Assembly: GCA_964344145.1 (NCBI GenBank)
Contig: CAYFME010000010.1
Coordinates: forward strand, 1-49,053
Origin: JABJOE01 sp964344145
Lineage (GTDB): Bacteria; Patescibacteriota; Patescibacteriia; UBA9934
Direction of reading: 5' to 3'
Length of the DNA: 49,053 nucleotides
Part shown: piece after piece, positions 22,830 to 30,221 of the stretch
How the letters are laid out: the number at the start of each line of letters is the position of its first letter
Numbering within the stretch: the stretch's first letter is position 1
The notes under the pieces: generated by a model
The model's database searches: none
What the model was told of the DNA's origin: nothing
What the model saw: the letters and a program-made list of their open reading frames with translations, nothing else
Translations under genes and position numbers: made by a program

Positions 22830-23222
22830 CTAGCTGACCAAGCCAGCTGACGAAAGCGCGTTGATGACGAAGTAGGAGATGGAGTAGGCGGCCAACAGAA
22901 TGATCAGACCGATAACAGAGTTGATCATGATGGTCTTTGCCTTTCCGACTTGATCCGCGTTACCACCAGCCGTCATCCAGAGGAATCCAGCGTAGATGAT
23001 CAGGATCAGGAGCACGATACCCAGAACACTGACGAGCACACTGATCAAGACTCCAATGGTCGTTGTCAGATCCTCGGTCGTGAGGTCTGACTCGTCTCCA
23101 ACATCACCAAGGTTGTCTTCCAAGTCACTTGCGAGCACTGGAGCGGTTGCTCCAAAGAGGAGAGGGAGAGTCAGTGCAAGGGCGATCGCCACTGCGCTGG
23201 CTCGTTTGAGAATATCTGTCAT
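22830..23222 (-). CDS. Pilin-like two-helix membrane protein 6 of 6 (TrbC/VirB2-like)
   Basis: 130 residues: signal peptide ending APVLAS, a short acidic segment, helix 1 (IGVLISVLVSVLGIVLLILIIYAGF), the conserved loop LWMTAGGNADQVGKAK, and helix 2 (MINSVIGLIILLAAYSISYFVI). This is the layout of VirB2/TrbC-type conjugative pilins and of the pilin-like families common in Patescibacteria. It is the last of six similar genes in tandem on the minus strand. Confidence 0.75.
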   Translation of the reverse strand: MTDILKRASAVAIALALTLPLLFGATAPVLASDLEDNLGDVGDESDLTTEDLTTTIGVLISVLVSVLGIVLLILIIYAGFLWMTAGGNADQVGKAKTIMINSVIGLIILLAAYSISYFVINALSSAGLVS

Positions 23223-23267
23223 AGTCGTTTATTAAATGATGGCTTTAGTGTAACAAATGTTGATTTT

Positions 23268-23672
23268 CTATACCAGTCCACCCTGTGCAAGTGCTCCGAT
23301 GACGAAGTTTGAGATCGCGTAAGCAGCCAGCGTGATGATCAGACCAATGACAGCATTGATAAGCCAGGATTTTGCCTTTCCAACCTGGTCGCTGTTACCA
23401 CCGGCCGTCATCCAGAGAGCACCAGCGTATACGATGATCACCAAGAGGATGATTCCCAAGATGCTCAGTACGACGTTGATGAGGTTCGCGACGATCAATG
23501 TGAAGTCTCCTTCATCAGCATCCTCAGAACCGTATACTTCCGTCGCCGCATCGCCGAGCTGATCGGTGTAGTCCTGCGCCTGCGCAAATAGTGGCATCAT
23601 CAACGCCAGACCGATCCCCGCGGCGATGAGGAGTTTAGGAAATCGCGTCAAAGACAAAGTTCGTAATCGCAT
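23268..23672 (-). CDS. Pilin-like two-helix membrane protein 5 of 6
   Basis: 134 residues if started at 23672 (MRLRTLSLTRFPKLL). Signal peptide ends FAQAQ; an acidic stretch YGSEDADEGDF; helix 1 IVANLINVVLSILGIILLVIIVYAG; loop LWMTAGGNSDQVGKAK; helix 2 INAVIGLIITLAAYAISNFVIGAL. The start overlaps the end of pilin-like gene 4 by 38 bp and has no ribosome site, so the exact start is uncertain. Confidence 0.7.
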   Translation of the reverse strand: MRLRTLSLTRFPKLLIAAGIGLALMMPLFAQAQDYTDQLGDAATEVYGSEDADEGDFTLIVANLINVVLSILGIILLVIIVYAGALWMTAGGNSDQVGKAKSWLINAVIGLIITLAAYAISNFVIGALAQGGLV

Positions 23673-23994
23673 AAGCGGCGGCAATAATAATGGTTCCAAT
23701 AACAGCGGCGATCATGATGTTTTTTGCTTTTGTGACTTGATCCGAGTTACCACCCGCCGTCATCCAAAGTACTCCTGCGTAGACCATCAGCACCAAGAAG
23801 ATCACACCAACGAGACTTAAAACAGGCGTGATGAGATACTTACCAATCCACACACCGATGGTTTCGTCTTCATCGATGGCGCCATAAACTTCGTCACCCG
23901 TCGCCTCAAGACCCGTGTCCTCAGGGGTGAGTTGGGCAAAGGCAAGCTGTGGGAGGAAGAAAAGCGCGAATAGGAATAGCGAGAGTTTTCGCAT
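23635..23994 (-). CDS. Pilin-like two-helix membrane protein 4 of 6
   Basis: 119 residues from the ATG at 23994. Signal peptide MRKLSLFLFALFFLPQLAFA, acidic linker (EVYGAIDEDETIG), helix 1 LITPVLSLVGVIFLVLMVYAGV, loop LWMTAGGNSDQVTKAK, helix 2 MIAAVIGTIIIAAAYAITNFV. Overlaps gene 5 at its 3' end. Same type as the others, though the segment before helix 1 is shorter. Confidence 0.75.
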   Translation of the reverse strand: MRKLSLFLFALFFLPQLAFAQLTPEDTGLEATGDEVYGAIDEDETIGVWIGKYLITPVLSLVGVIFLVLMVYAGVLWMTAGGNSDQVTKAKNIMIAAVIGTIIIAAAYAITNFVFDAIS

Positions 23995-24032
23995 AGCCGA
24001 AGGCCCGAGCGGGCCAACGGTCATACGACAAC

Positions 24033-24440
24033 TTACTGTGAAGCCTCAAGGACCGAGGACAGCACGAAGCTGGAGATGGCGTACGCGGAGAGAATGATTG
24101 CCAAACCGATGATACCGGCGACGAGCAGACGTTTTGCCTCTGCCACCTTGTCGTCGTTTCCACCAGCGGTCATCCACTTGAATCCACCCATCAACACGAT
24201 GAGCACAGCGATGATTCCGAGGAATCCGAGGAAGACGTTGATGAGGTTACCAATCGTGGACTTAAGGTCTGACTGACCAAGACCGGTGTTGTCGGTGAAG
24301 TCATCATCAAAGAAGTCTTCTGCCTCGAGCTCATCAGCGTGGGCAAACTGGATGTTTGCGTTAAAGAGTCCGGCTGCTGGCAAGAGCAACAACAGTCCAA
24401 GACCAAGGGCGCTAAGCGCGCGTGCAAGGATACTTGTCAT
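24033..24440 (-). CDS. Pilin-like two-helix membrane protein 3 of 6
   Basis: 135 residues. Signal peptide to about 35 (NANIQFAHA), acidic ELEAEDFFDDDFTDNTG, helix 1 LINVFLGFLGIIAVLIVLMGG, loop FKWMTAGGNDDKVAEAK, helix 2 LVAGIIGLAIILSAYAISSFV. Helix 1 ends with MGGFKWM rather than YAGxLWM. The ATG lies 30 bp after the previous gene's stop; no ribosome site is evident. Confidence 0.75.
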   Translation of the reverse strand: MTSILARALSALGLGLLLLLPAAGLFNANIQFAHADELEAEDFFDDDFTDNTGLGQSDLKSTIGNLINVFLGFLGIIAVLIVLMGGFKWMTAGGNDDKVAEAKRLLVAGIIGLAIILSAYAISSFVLSSVLEASQ

Positions 24441-24472
24441 AGTGAAGTGATTAATAAGTAAGGTTGTTTAGA

Positions 24473-24817
24473 TTAGGCGCCTTCAACGGATCCTGTGGCA
24501 AGAGCGTTGAAGATTGCTGTTGTGACAATGTAGGCCGAGGCGATGACAAGGATTCCCAGAATGGCCCAGACAATGATGTTTTTTCCTTTGTCGATCTGAT
24601 CACTCTTTCCCATGGCCGTCATCCAGAGCATTCCACCGTAGACGAACATGAGCAGGGCGATGGTTCCTGATACGGACAAGGCACCTTGGATCACGCGAGC
24701 AACAATGACGCGTGGGTCAGCATCTCCAAGCGGATTGGTGATCGTCACCTGGGCGTGGCCGAGGGCAGGTACCAGAGCAGCGCTTGCGCAGATCAAATAG
24801 GTCCAAATACGTTTCAT
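24473..24817 (-). CDS. Pilin-like two-helix membrane protein 2 of 6
   Basis: 114 residues. Signal peptide MKRIWTYLICASAALVPALGHA, helix 1 VIQGALSVSGTIALLMFVYGG, loop MLWMTAMGKSDQIDKGK (TAMGKS in place of TAGGNS), helix 2 NIIVWAILGILVIASAYIVTTAI. It has its own TGCTATAAT box seven bases before the ATG, so it may start a separate leaderless transcript within the cluster. Confidence 0.75.
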   Translation of the reverse strand: MKRIWTYLICASAALVPALGHAQVTITNPLGDADPRVIVARVIQGALSVSGTIALLMFVYGGMLWMTAMGKSDQIDKGKNIIVWAILGILVIASAYIVTTAIFNALATGSVEGA

Positions 24818-24824
24818 ACAAACG

Positions 24825-24830
24825 ATTATA
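24825..24830 (-). promoter_or_regulatory. Extended -10 box at pilin-like gene 2
   Basis: TGCTATAAT on the minus strand, the perfect hexamer at 24825-24830 lying 7 bases before the ATG at 24817. No -35 box. Confidence 0.6.
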
Positions 24831-24838
24831 GCACGATT

Positions 24839-25348
24839 TTACTGTGTATCCACAATATCATCTGCACCCTCCCCGATCGTGTCTTCGATGTTGTCTCCCG
24901 TCTCTGGAATCTCTCCGGTTTTAAGGACCGAGATAATAACGTTGATGGCAATGTAGGCACCGAAGATAATGGCGAGCCCAACCAGCGCGCCAACGAGCGT
25001 GTTCTTTCCTTTGTCGACCCAATCGCTGCGACCGGCGGCAAAGATCCAAACCATTCCGCCGTAGACGAACATCAGAAGGAGGACGGCTCCGCTGATGCCT
25101 AGAATAAGAACACTGACGTTCACTAAAACCTGCAAACCGTCTTCAAGCGTACAACGTCCCTCATCGCGACACTCACAAGTTGCGTCAACTCCCGAGCAGA
25201 TGCCGGCAAAGATAATACCTTGCGACATAATGTCGTCGTATTGGTCTCCAACGCTTTGCGCGTGTGCGGGTGCAGCGACAAAAAGTGATCCGCACAGAAC
25301 AAGGAGTGCGATCGCAGGCGCAATCAGGGATTGCCCGAGTGATTTCAT
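24839..25348 (-). CDS. Pilin-like two-helix membrane protein 1 of 6, cysteine-containing
   Basis: 169 residues from the ATG at 25348. Signal peptide ends APAHAQ. Unlike the others it has a four-cysteine segment before helix 1 (GICSGVDATCECRDEGRCTL), then helix 1 VNVSVLILGISGAVLLLMFVYGG, loop VWIFAAGRSDWVDKGK, helix 2 ALVGLAIIFGAYIAINVIISVL and an acidic 25-residue tail. The extra disulfide-prone region suggests a special position, such as tip or base, if these form a filament. Confidence 0.75.
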   Translation of the reverse strand: MKSLGQSLIAPAIALLVLCGSLFVAAPAHAQSVGDQYDDIMSQGIIFAGICSGVDATCECRDEGRCTLEDGLQVLVNVSVLILGISGAVLLLMFVYGGMVWIFAAGRSDWVDKGKNTLVGALVGLAIIFGAYIAINVIISVLKTGEIPETGDNIEDTIGEGADDIVDTQ

Positions 25349-25354
25349 AAAAAC

Positions 25355-25360
25355 AGTATA
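25355..25360 (-). promoter_or_regulatory. Extended -10 box at pilin-like gene 1
   Basis: TGCTATACT on the minus strand, hexamer 25355-25360, 6 bases before the ATG at 25348. Confidence 0.55.
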
Positions 25361-25381
25361 GCAAATCAAAACGATTTCCCC

Positions 25382-26776
25382 TTAATCTTTGTCGTAGGTT
25401 TGCTTCACGCGCGAGGCAGCAGTGAACATTGGGTCATCTGGATCTTCCACACCCGCTAATACTTCGTCAATGAGGTCCTTCATTGCCTCATCAGCCGCAT
25501 CTGCATCGTATCCCTGATACCAACTCTCAGCCGTGAGCACTTGCGCGGCAAATGGTCCGAGCCATTCGTCGTCAAGTTGGCTGGAGATGAGGGATCGAAG
25601 CGCTGTTGGTTTCTGCGCCTCCTCTAGATACGACGTCACGTTCTCTTCGTCGGCAGCAAAGAGGATGAAGTCCCATGCCCAGTCGCCGAACTCCGTTTGG
25701 CCCGAGACCGTCTCAACCCAGTAGTTGGCGAAGTTTACTTCTCGTCCACCCTCAATCTGAGGTACCTCCGCGACGGCGAAGTTGAGCTTCGGTGCTGCTG
25801 TCCTGATCAATGGAATGTGGTAGCTGTAGCCGATGAAGAACGCGGTCTCGCCGTTTGCGAATGCTTCATAGGAGCTCGAGAAGCTTTCGTTCCAGGTGTA
25901 GACTTCCTTTGTTGGATTGGCAAAGTCGGTGTAGAACGCAACAGCGTCGTAGCTTGGATAGAGATCATCTGGAACGTCACTGCCAACCTCGTGGAATGTC
26001 ACGCGTCCGCGTTCGTCCGTCATCTCAGCACCGTTTTGCATCATCAATAGCGAAACGATGTCGACGGCACGCTCAACGTTGCGCGATGTCCCGATCGCCG
26101 CACCGGATTGTTCAACCTCGCCATCGGTATCGAACGTTGTCAGCTCAATGACGTTGTCTTGGAACTCAGTCCAGGAGACCGGAGGCTCAGCAATGCCGGC
26201 AGCATCGAGCAGATCTTTGTTGTAAAAGAGGGCAAGGGAGTCCATGGCAAGCGGCAATCCGTAAATCATCTCCTCAGGCTCAACGTCCTCGTCTGGTTGA
26301 TAATCAAGGACGACGTCTTGTTCCACCTGTTCTACAAAACTCGAGGACAGCTCACGAGTGGACATCGTCTCTTCTTCCCGTTCCACCGTCACTACTTCTT
26401 TGCGAATCGTTCCGCGCTGCTCCTGTGCCTGCGTGGTGATCGTCTCTGGCATTGGTTGCATCAGATCCTGGTACTCGCGCATCCACGTATTGTGCACTGA
26501 GAAAATGTCTGGTCCGCGTCCTTCGGCGATCGCGCGGACAAGCTCGTCTTCGTATTCCTCAAATCGCCACTCACGGTAGTTGATTTTGACGTTCGGATGA
26601 GAGGCGCGATAGTTGTCGACAATCGTATCGAACGTATCGTCGTCATCAAACACACGCCAAATTTCCAGCTCGACCTTCTCAAGCGAAGAGCTGGTTGACC
26701 CACCGCCACAGCCTGCACCGGTTGTGAGCAAACCGACGAGAGCGAGCGCATACGTCCATCGATAGACCGTTTTCAT
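25382..26776 (-). CDS. Extracellular solute-binding lipoprotein (ABC sugar type)
   Basis: 464 residues. Lipoprotein signal MKTVYRWTYALALVGLLTTG, with cysteine at 23 in GAGCGGG. The mature part has the bacterial solute-binding family 1 pattern: VELEIWRVFDDDDTFDTIVDNY near the start, GRGPDIFSVHNTW, and IYGLPLAMDSLALFYNKDLL with WTEFQD later. Such proteins capture sugars or peptides for an ABC importer, but no permease or ATPase is in this window. It follows galU by one base and precedes the pilin-like cluster. Confidence 0.88.
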   Translation of the reverse strand: MKTVYRWTYALALVGLLTTGAGCGGGSTSSSLEKVELEIWRVFDDDDTFDTIVDNYRASHPNVKINYREWRFEEYEDELVRAIAEGRGPDIFSVHNTWMREYQDLMQPMPETITTQAQEQRGTIRKEVVTVEREEETMSTRELSSSFVEQVEQDVVLDYQPDEDVEPEEMIYGLPLAMDSLALFYNKDLLDAAGIAEPPVSWTEFQDNVIELTTFDTDGEVEQSGAAIGTSRNVERAVDIVSLLMMQNGAEMTDERGRVTFHEVGSDVPDDLYPSYDAVAFYTDFANPTKEVYTWNESFSSSYEAFANGETAFFIGYSYHIPLIRTAAPKLNFAVAEVPQIEGGREVNFANYWVETVSGQTEFGDWAWDFILFAADEENVTSYLEEAQKPTALRSLISSQLDDEWLGPFAAQVLTAESWYQGYDADAADEAMKDLIDEVLAGVEDPDDPMFTAASRVKQTYDKD

Positions 26777-26777
26777 A

Positions 26778-27644
26778 TTACAAAAGTGTCTTAATGTATT
26801 TCTTCATCTCACCCTTGAGCTCCTTGTGCTCAAGCGCGAGCGCAATGTTTGTTTTAAGCCACGCCTCCTTCGTTCCTGTATCGCGGTAGATGCCGTCGAT
26901 GATCTTGATGTACATCGCGCGATCTTTGGCGACTTTTGAGATCGCATCCACTAGCCACATCTCGCCACCCTTTCCGCGTTTGGTCTCTTTCAGAGCGGCA
27001 AAGATCTCTGGCGGCAAGATATATCCTCCAACAGCGGCGATGTTCGATGGCGCCTTGTCAGGACCAGGCTTTTCAATAACGTCTTTCACTTGAATGACGC
27101 CGTTTCCGAGCTCCGCCTCAGGTTCGACAATACCAAAGCGCGAGAGCCCCGGTTTGCCAACCTCCATGCCGGTGAGCACGATGTCATGATATTTGTTGTA
27201 GACGTCAATGAGCTGCTTAAGGCGCGGGACCTTGCTTGAGAAAAACTCGTCACCCCAGACAACGGCAAATGGCTCGTCTCCAATCACATGTTCCGCATTG
27301 AGCACCGGCGTTCCGTTTCCGTACGGACCCTTCTGACGGATGTAGGTGAAGTTTGCCATGTCGGCAATATTTTTGATCCGCTCGCGCAATTCTTCCTTCT
27401 TGCACTTCTTAAGCCAGCTTTGCAGCTCGTAGTTGTAGTCGAAGTGGTCCTCCACGGCACGCTTGGCAGCACCGGTGACAAGAATGATCTCCGTGATACC
27501 GCTTGCGACCGCTTCCTCTACAACGTATTGGATAACCGGTTTATCAATGATGGGCATCATCTCCTTTGGCATGGCCTTGGTCACTGGGAGGAAGCGCGTT
27601 CCATAGCCGGCGACCGGAATAACGACTTTTCTGATTTTCTGCAT
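26778..27644 (-). CDS. galU: UTP-glucose-1-phosphate uridylyltransferase
   Basis: 288 residues, the usual GalU length. KVVIPVAGYGTRFLPVTKAM is the nucleotide-binding loop, KEMMPIIDKPVIQYVVEEA the following signature, and VVWGDEFF the metal/UTP region. It makes UDP-glucose for surface polysaccharide, fitting the ligase and flippase genes at 29007-31636. The TGGTATAAT box ends 9 bases before the ATG, pointing to a leaderless transcript that may include the lipoprotein gene behind it. Confidence 0.97.
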   Translation of the reverse strand: MQKIRKVVIPVAGYGTRFLPVTKAMPKEMMPIIDKPVIQYVVEEAVASGITEIILVTGAAKRAVEDHFDYNYELQSWLKKCKKEELRERIKNIADMANFTYIRQKGPYGNGTPVLNAEHVIGDEPFAVVWGDEFFSSKVPRLKQLIDVYNKYHDIVLTGMEVGKPGLSRFGIVEPEAELGNGVIQVKDVIEKPGPDKAPSNIAAVGGYILPPEIFAALKETKRGKGGEMWLVDAISKVAKDRAMYIKIIDGIYRDTGTKEAWLKTNIALALEHKELKGEMKKYIKTLL

Positions 27645-27653
27645 AGTGCTGGG

Positions 27654-27659
27654 ATTATA
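27654..27659 (-). promoter_or_regulatory. Extended -10 box at galU
   Basis: Minus-strand TGGTATAAT, hexamer 27654-27659, 9 bases from the ATG at 27644. No -35 box. Confidence 0.6.
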
Positions 27660-28164
27660 CCATTTTGTGGAGTTTGCGGAGCTTCTCGATCTTTTTGATG
27701 GATCGACGGCTCTTCTTTGGGAGAAAGACGTCTACCTCGACGCTCAGCTGATCGTGTTTTGAAAAGACGGCCTTGAGCGCGGCGATGCGACCGTTTCCTT
27801 CGAAGCAGTAGTAGCGATCATCGTCTGTTGGGACGACACGGACGTAGGTGAGCGACGGCATCAGCTCAGCCATGAGCGCTTTAGTCATACCTCCGGTCTT
27901 TATGATTCTTGCTTTGTTCTTCTCAAGCTTCTTCTCACGTTCCTTTGTTGCTTTGACCGTGTTGTCACGGTTGTCGACCGGATGGATCGGGTCGATAGCA
28001 TAAAGAGGGATCGTTTTGTTTGAAGGAGCTGGGCTGGTTTGCATGATCTCAAGCACGAGATGCGCCATGAAGGCATCTTTGTACGTGAGCTGTGAGATCT
28101 CCGAGCGCTTGCCGTGCAGCCAGCGCCAGATACGCGAGATTTCGTAGGTGAGTCGACGAAACAT
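27655..28164 (-). CDS. Unknown protein with ParB-like EGNGRIAAL motif
   Basis: 169 residues, cytoplasmic and basic at both ends. Central features are YAIDPIHPVDNRDN, a charged helix KEREKKLEKNKARI and YYCFEGNGRIAALKAVF. The last recalls the GNHR-type motif of ParB/sulfiredoxin-fold proteins, where such a loop binds nucleotides, but I would not assign a function. The 3' end overlaps the galU -10 box, so its transcription may interfere with galU. Start ATG 28164 without a clear ribosome site. Confidence 0.6.
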   Translation of the reverse strand: MFRRLTYEISRIWRWLHGKRSEISQLTYKDAFMAHLVLEIMQTSPAPSNKTIPLYAIDPIHPVDNRDNTVKATKEREKKLEKNKARIIKTGGMTKALMAELMPSLTYVRVVPTDDDRYYCFEGNGRIAALKAVFSKHDQLSVEVDVFLPKKSRRSIKKIEKLRKLHKMV

Positions 28165-28178
28165 AGTTGGGAGGTTGA

Positions 28179-28208
28179 GACCCAGCCCCTCGAGAGAAGG
28201 GCTGGGTC
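28179..28208 (-). terminator. GC-rich hairpin after small gene 28215-28469
   Basis: GACCCAGCCC (28179-28188) with GGGCTGGGTC (28199-28208), a perfect 10-bp stem seven bases beyond the stop codon at 28215. Confidence 0.55.
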
Positions 28209-28214
28209 GGTCGC

Positions 28215-28469
28215 CTAGGCGGCGTCGGTGTGGATGCGCTGGAACTTGTGCGGCTTGCGGGCGGGTGCCAAGTGAGAAACGACCGTGATGTTGTTGCCGG
28301 TGAAGGCGTGTCCGGTTTCGTGGCCATGCGCGTGGCGCATGAACAGCCGTGCACTATCTTCGTCCCCGGCTCGTGCGGACGTTCTGCTGTGTCGGCATCC
28401 TTCGCGGCTGCACACTCCTTGCGCTCTCCACCACGTGACAAGGGGTGGACAGGATCGAGGTGAGTTCAA
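28215..28469 (-). CDS. Possible small unknown protein with TTG start
   Basis: 84 residues if started at the TTG at 28469, which lies four bases after GAGGAGG (28474-28480). The sequence is Arg/His/Ser-rich (RHAHGHETGHAFTGNNITVV) and ends KPHKFQRIHTDAA. Support comes from the ribosome site, the GC-rich hairpin just after the stop and base composition like the other accessory genes. No family recognised, and an overlapping minus frame is also open, so the call is tentative. Confidence 0.4.
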   Translation of the reverse strand: MNSPRSCPPLVTWWRAQGVCSREGCRHSRTSARAGDEDSARLFMRHAHGHETGHAFTGNNITVVSHLAPARKPHKFQRIHTDAA

Positions 28470-28564
28470 AGGCCCTCCTCTATGAATATCGTAGCACAAC
28501 AAAAACCACCCCAAAAAGAAAATAGCCACAATCGTGACTATTTTCTGGCGGTGGGGGAGGGATT

Positions 28565-28604
28565 TGCCCGGTCATCCGACCGGGCACCGGGTCGAATGAC
28601 CCGG
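28565..28604. repeat. Double-hairpin palindromic repeat, copy C, intergenic
   Basis: On the plus strand TGCCCGGTC-ATCC-GACCGGGCA is followed by CCGGGTC-GAAT-GACCCGG. Read on the minus strand the two 18-bp hairpin cores are identical to those of copy B at 32229-32270. It sits downstream of the tRNA-Ser terminator. Confidence 0.8.
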
Positions 28605-28628
28605 TGAACCTGTACAAAAACAAAGAAA

Positions 28629-28642
28629 CAACCATTTGGTTG
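28629..28642 (-). terminator. Terminator of tRNA-Ser
   Basis: CAACC/GGTTG hairpin (28629-28642), on the minus strand followed by TTTCTTTGTTTTTG. Confidence 0.65.
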
Positions 28643-28650
28643 CGTCTTTG

Positions 28651-28740
<90 letters not shown>

Positions 28741-28746
28741 GTTGTT

Positions 28747-29004
28747 CTATTGTTGGTTATTGAGTGCGTCGCGATATTGTTGTTGCAGTAGCCGTCTCCC
28801 TTCTGTCGTTTTGAGGAACCGTTCCCGACGTCGTGCGTCGGATTGCAGTAAATACGCTTCGTATCCGATGAGTTTTAGCGGTCTATATGGTCGCGTCGAT
28901 TTCACCTTACCCCATTGATGCTCTAGTATCCGTCGACGTAGGTTATCGGTGCTGCCTTTATAGATGTTGCCATTGTTTAGCTGAAGAAGATAGACGTAGT
29001 GCAT
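28747..29004 (-). CDS. GIY-YIG nuclease-family small protein
   Basis: 85 residues of the stand-alone GIY-YIG (UPF0213/YhbQ-like) type: YVYLLQLNNGNIYKGST gives the GIY-YIG strands (here VYL...IYKG), followed by DNLRRRILEHQWGKV with the conserved arginine and a late Glu in RRERFLKTTEGR. The fold cuts DNA in other proteins; the function of the small versions is unclear. It is followed by tRNA-Ser six bases downstream. Confidence 0.88.
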   Translation of the reverse strand: MHYVYLLQLNNGNIYKGSTDNLRRRILEHQWGKVKSTRPYRPLKLIGYEAYLLQSDARRRERFLKTTEGRRLLQQQYRDALNNQQ

Positions 29005-29006
29005 AG

Positions 29007-30221
29007 CTACTTATTTCGCGCGGGCAGACTAGCATGGACGAGCATGGCGATCAAGACCCAGGTCATCACGGCGAGATCGTTTTTAAAGTAAGGCACGTCG
29101 ACGAGGCCGTGGATGGCCATGGCTAAGAGAGCGGCAAAGACGGCGAGTACTTCCGGACGTTTTCGATACGCCCAAGCTCTGATGCCAACACGCCAGGTAA
29201 GCCAGATGAAGGCCGCGAGTCCCAGGAGGCCAAGCTCGCTCCAGATGTTGAAGATGAGCGTGTGCGGATACTGATAGATCTCGTAGAGCGTATCGTCGTG
29301 ATACGGCTCGAGCGTCTCGGGGTAGGCGTTGAGTCCCGCGCTAAATCCAGGATGGTCCAGAAGCATCTGTGTTGTTTCAGACCACTGCGATAGTCGCACC
29401 TGGCCAGATGCATCTTGCAACAGAAGCTTTTCGCGCACAGCCGGAACAAAGGCGAGGAGTAAGATGAGAACAACCGCCATCTCGCCGGCAACACGCCATT
29501 TGATATTCGCCTTTGCCTTGCTCATCCATAGTGTGACAAATAAAGCTGCCGGGATAGCAACGTATGCTGCTTCCGTTTGTGCAAGCACGATGGCGATGAG
29601 TCCGAGTGCAACAGCCGCTACCTCGAGCCAGTTATGCTTTTTGACGTTTCTAACGATCAGCAGCGTGACGATGGGTACGAGGTAGAGTCCAAGAGCGTTG
29701 GGATAGTCAAAGATTCCTGTCACCCGACGCTCCAGATCCCATGGCGTTGGAATGCCAAGGCCCGTGAGGTACTGAATGATGGCGACGATCGATACCACTA
29801 GCGCGCTGATCGTGAGCGCTCGAACAATCCAGTCCCAATCCTTCTTTTTCAAAACGCTCAGGAGCAGGGCGAAGACGATCAGCGGTTCGATAAAGTAGGC
29901 CTTCCAAACTCCCAGTGCTCCAAACGTGTCGGGTGCGACGACGACGCCAAAGCAGGCAGCAGCAAGAAGAAGGAGTCCGGGCAGAGCGAGTGGTTGGATG
30001 CGAGGCAGGGCGATGGGGTACTGTTTGCGCTTCACAATCCACGCCGCAAGCGCGATCAAGATCATGATTTCAAGCGCTGTGGTCGGGATCGGGCCAATAT
30101 CAAACCGCAGAAGGTAGATCGGCAGCATACCCGTCAGAGCGATAAGGGCGACGCGAAGATCGCGCCACGCCAACAGGGCGTAGGTAGCAAGGATGATGGC
30201 GATCAGGATGGAATAGATCAT
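29007..30221 (-). CDS. O-antigen ligase/polymerase-like membrane protein
   Basis: 404 residues with about ten membrane helices. The conserved Wzy/WaaL loop is seen: LERRVTGIFDYPNALGLYLVP, and later GFSAGLNAYPETLEPYHDD with HTLIFNIWSELGLLGLAAF. Such proteins join or polymerise lipid-linked glycans at the outer face of the membrane. The ATG overlaps the stop of the flippase gene (ATGA), so the two are one unit for surface-polysaccharide export; galU nearby would feed it. Confidence 0.88.
   Translation of the reverse strand: MIYSILIAIILATYALLAWRDLRVALIALTGMLPIYLLRFDIGPIPTTALEIMILIALAAWIVKRKQYPIALPRIQPLALPGLLLLAAACFGVVVAPDTFGALGVWKAYFIEPLIVFALLLSVLKKKDWDWIVRALTISALVVSIVAIIQYLTGLGIPTPWDLERRVTGIFDYPNALGLYLVPIVTLLIVRNVKKHNWLEVAAVALGLIAIVLAQTEAAYVAIPAALFVTLWMSKAKANIKWRVAGEMAVVLILLLAFVPAVREKLLLQDASGQVRLSQWSETTQMLLDHPGFSAGLNAYPETLEPYHDDTLYEIYQYPHTLIFNIWSELGLLGLAAFIWLTWRVGIRAWAYRKRPEVLAVFAALLAMAIHGLVDVPYFKNDLAVMTWVLIAMLVHASLPARNK

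Noticed and set aside
22830..25348. Tandem near-repeats as a CRISPR or DNA repeat array
   Set aside because: Similarity is at protein level between six pilin-like genes; no regularly spaced identical DNA repeats are present anywhere in the window.
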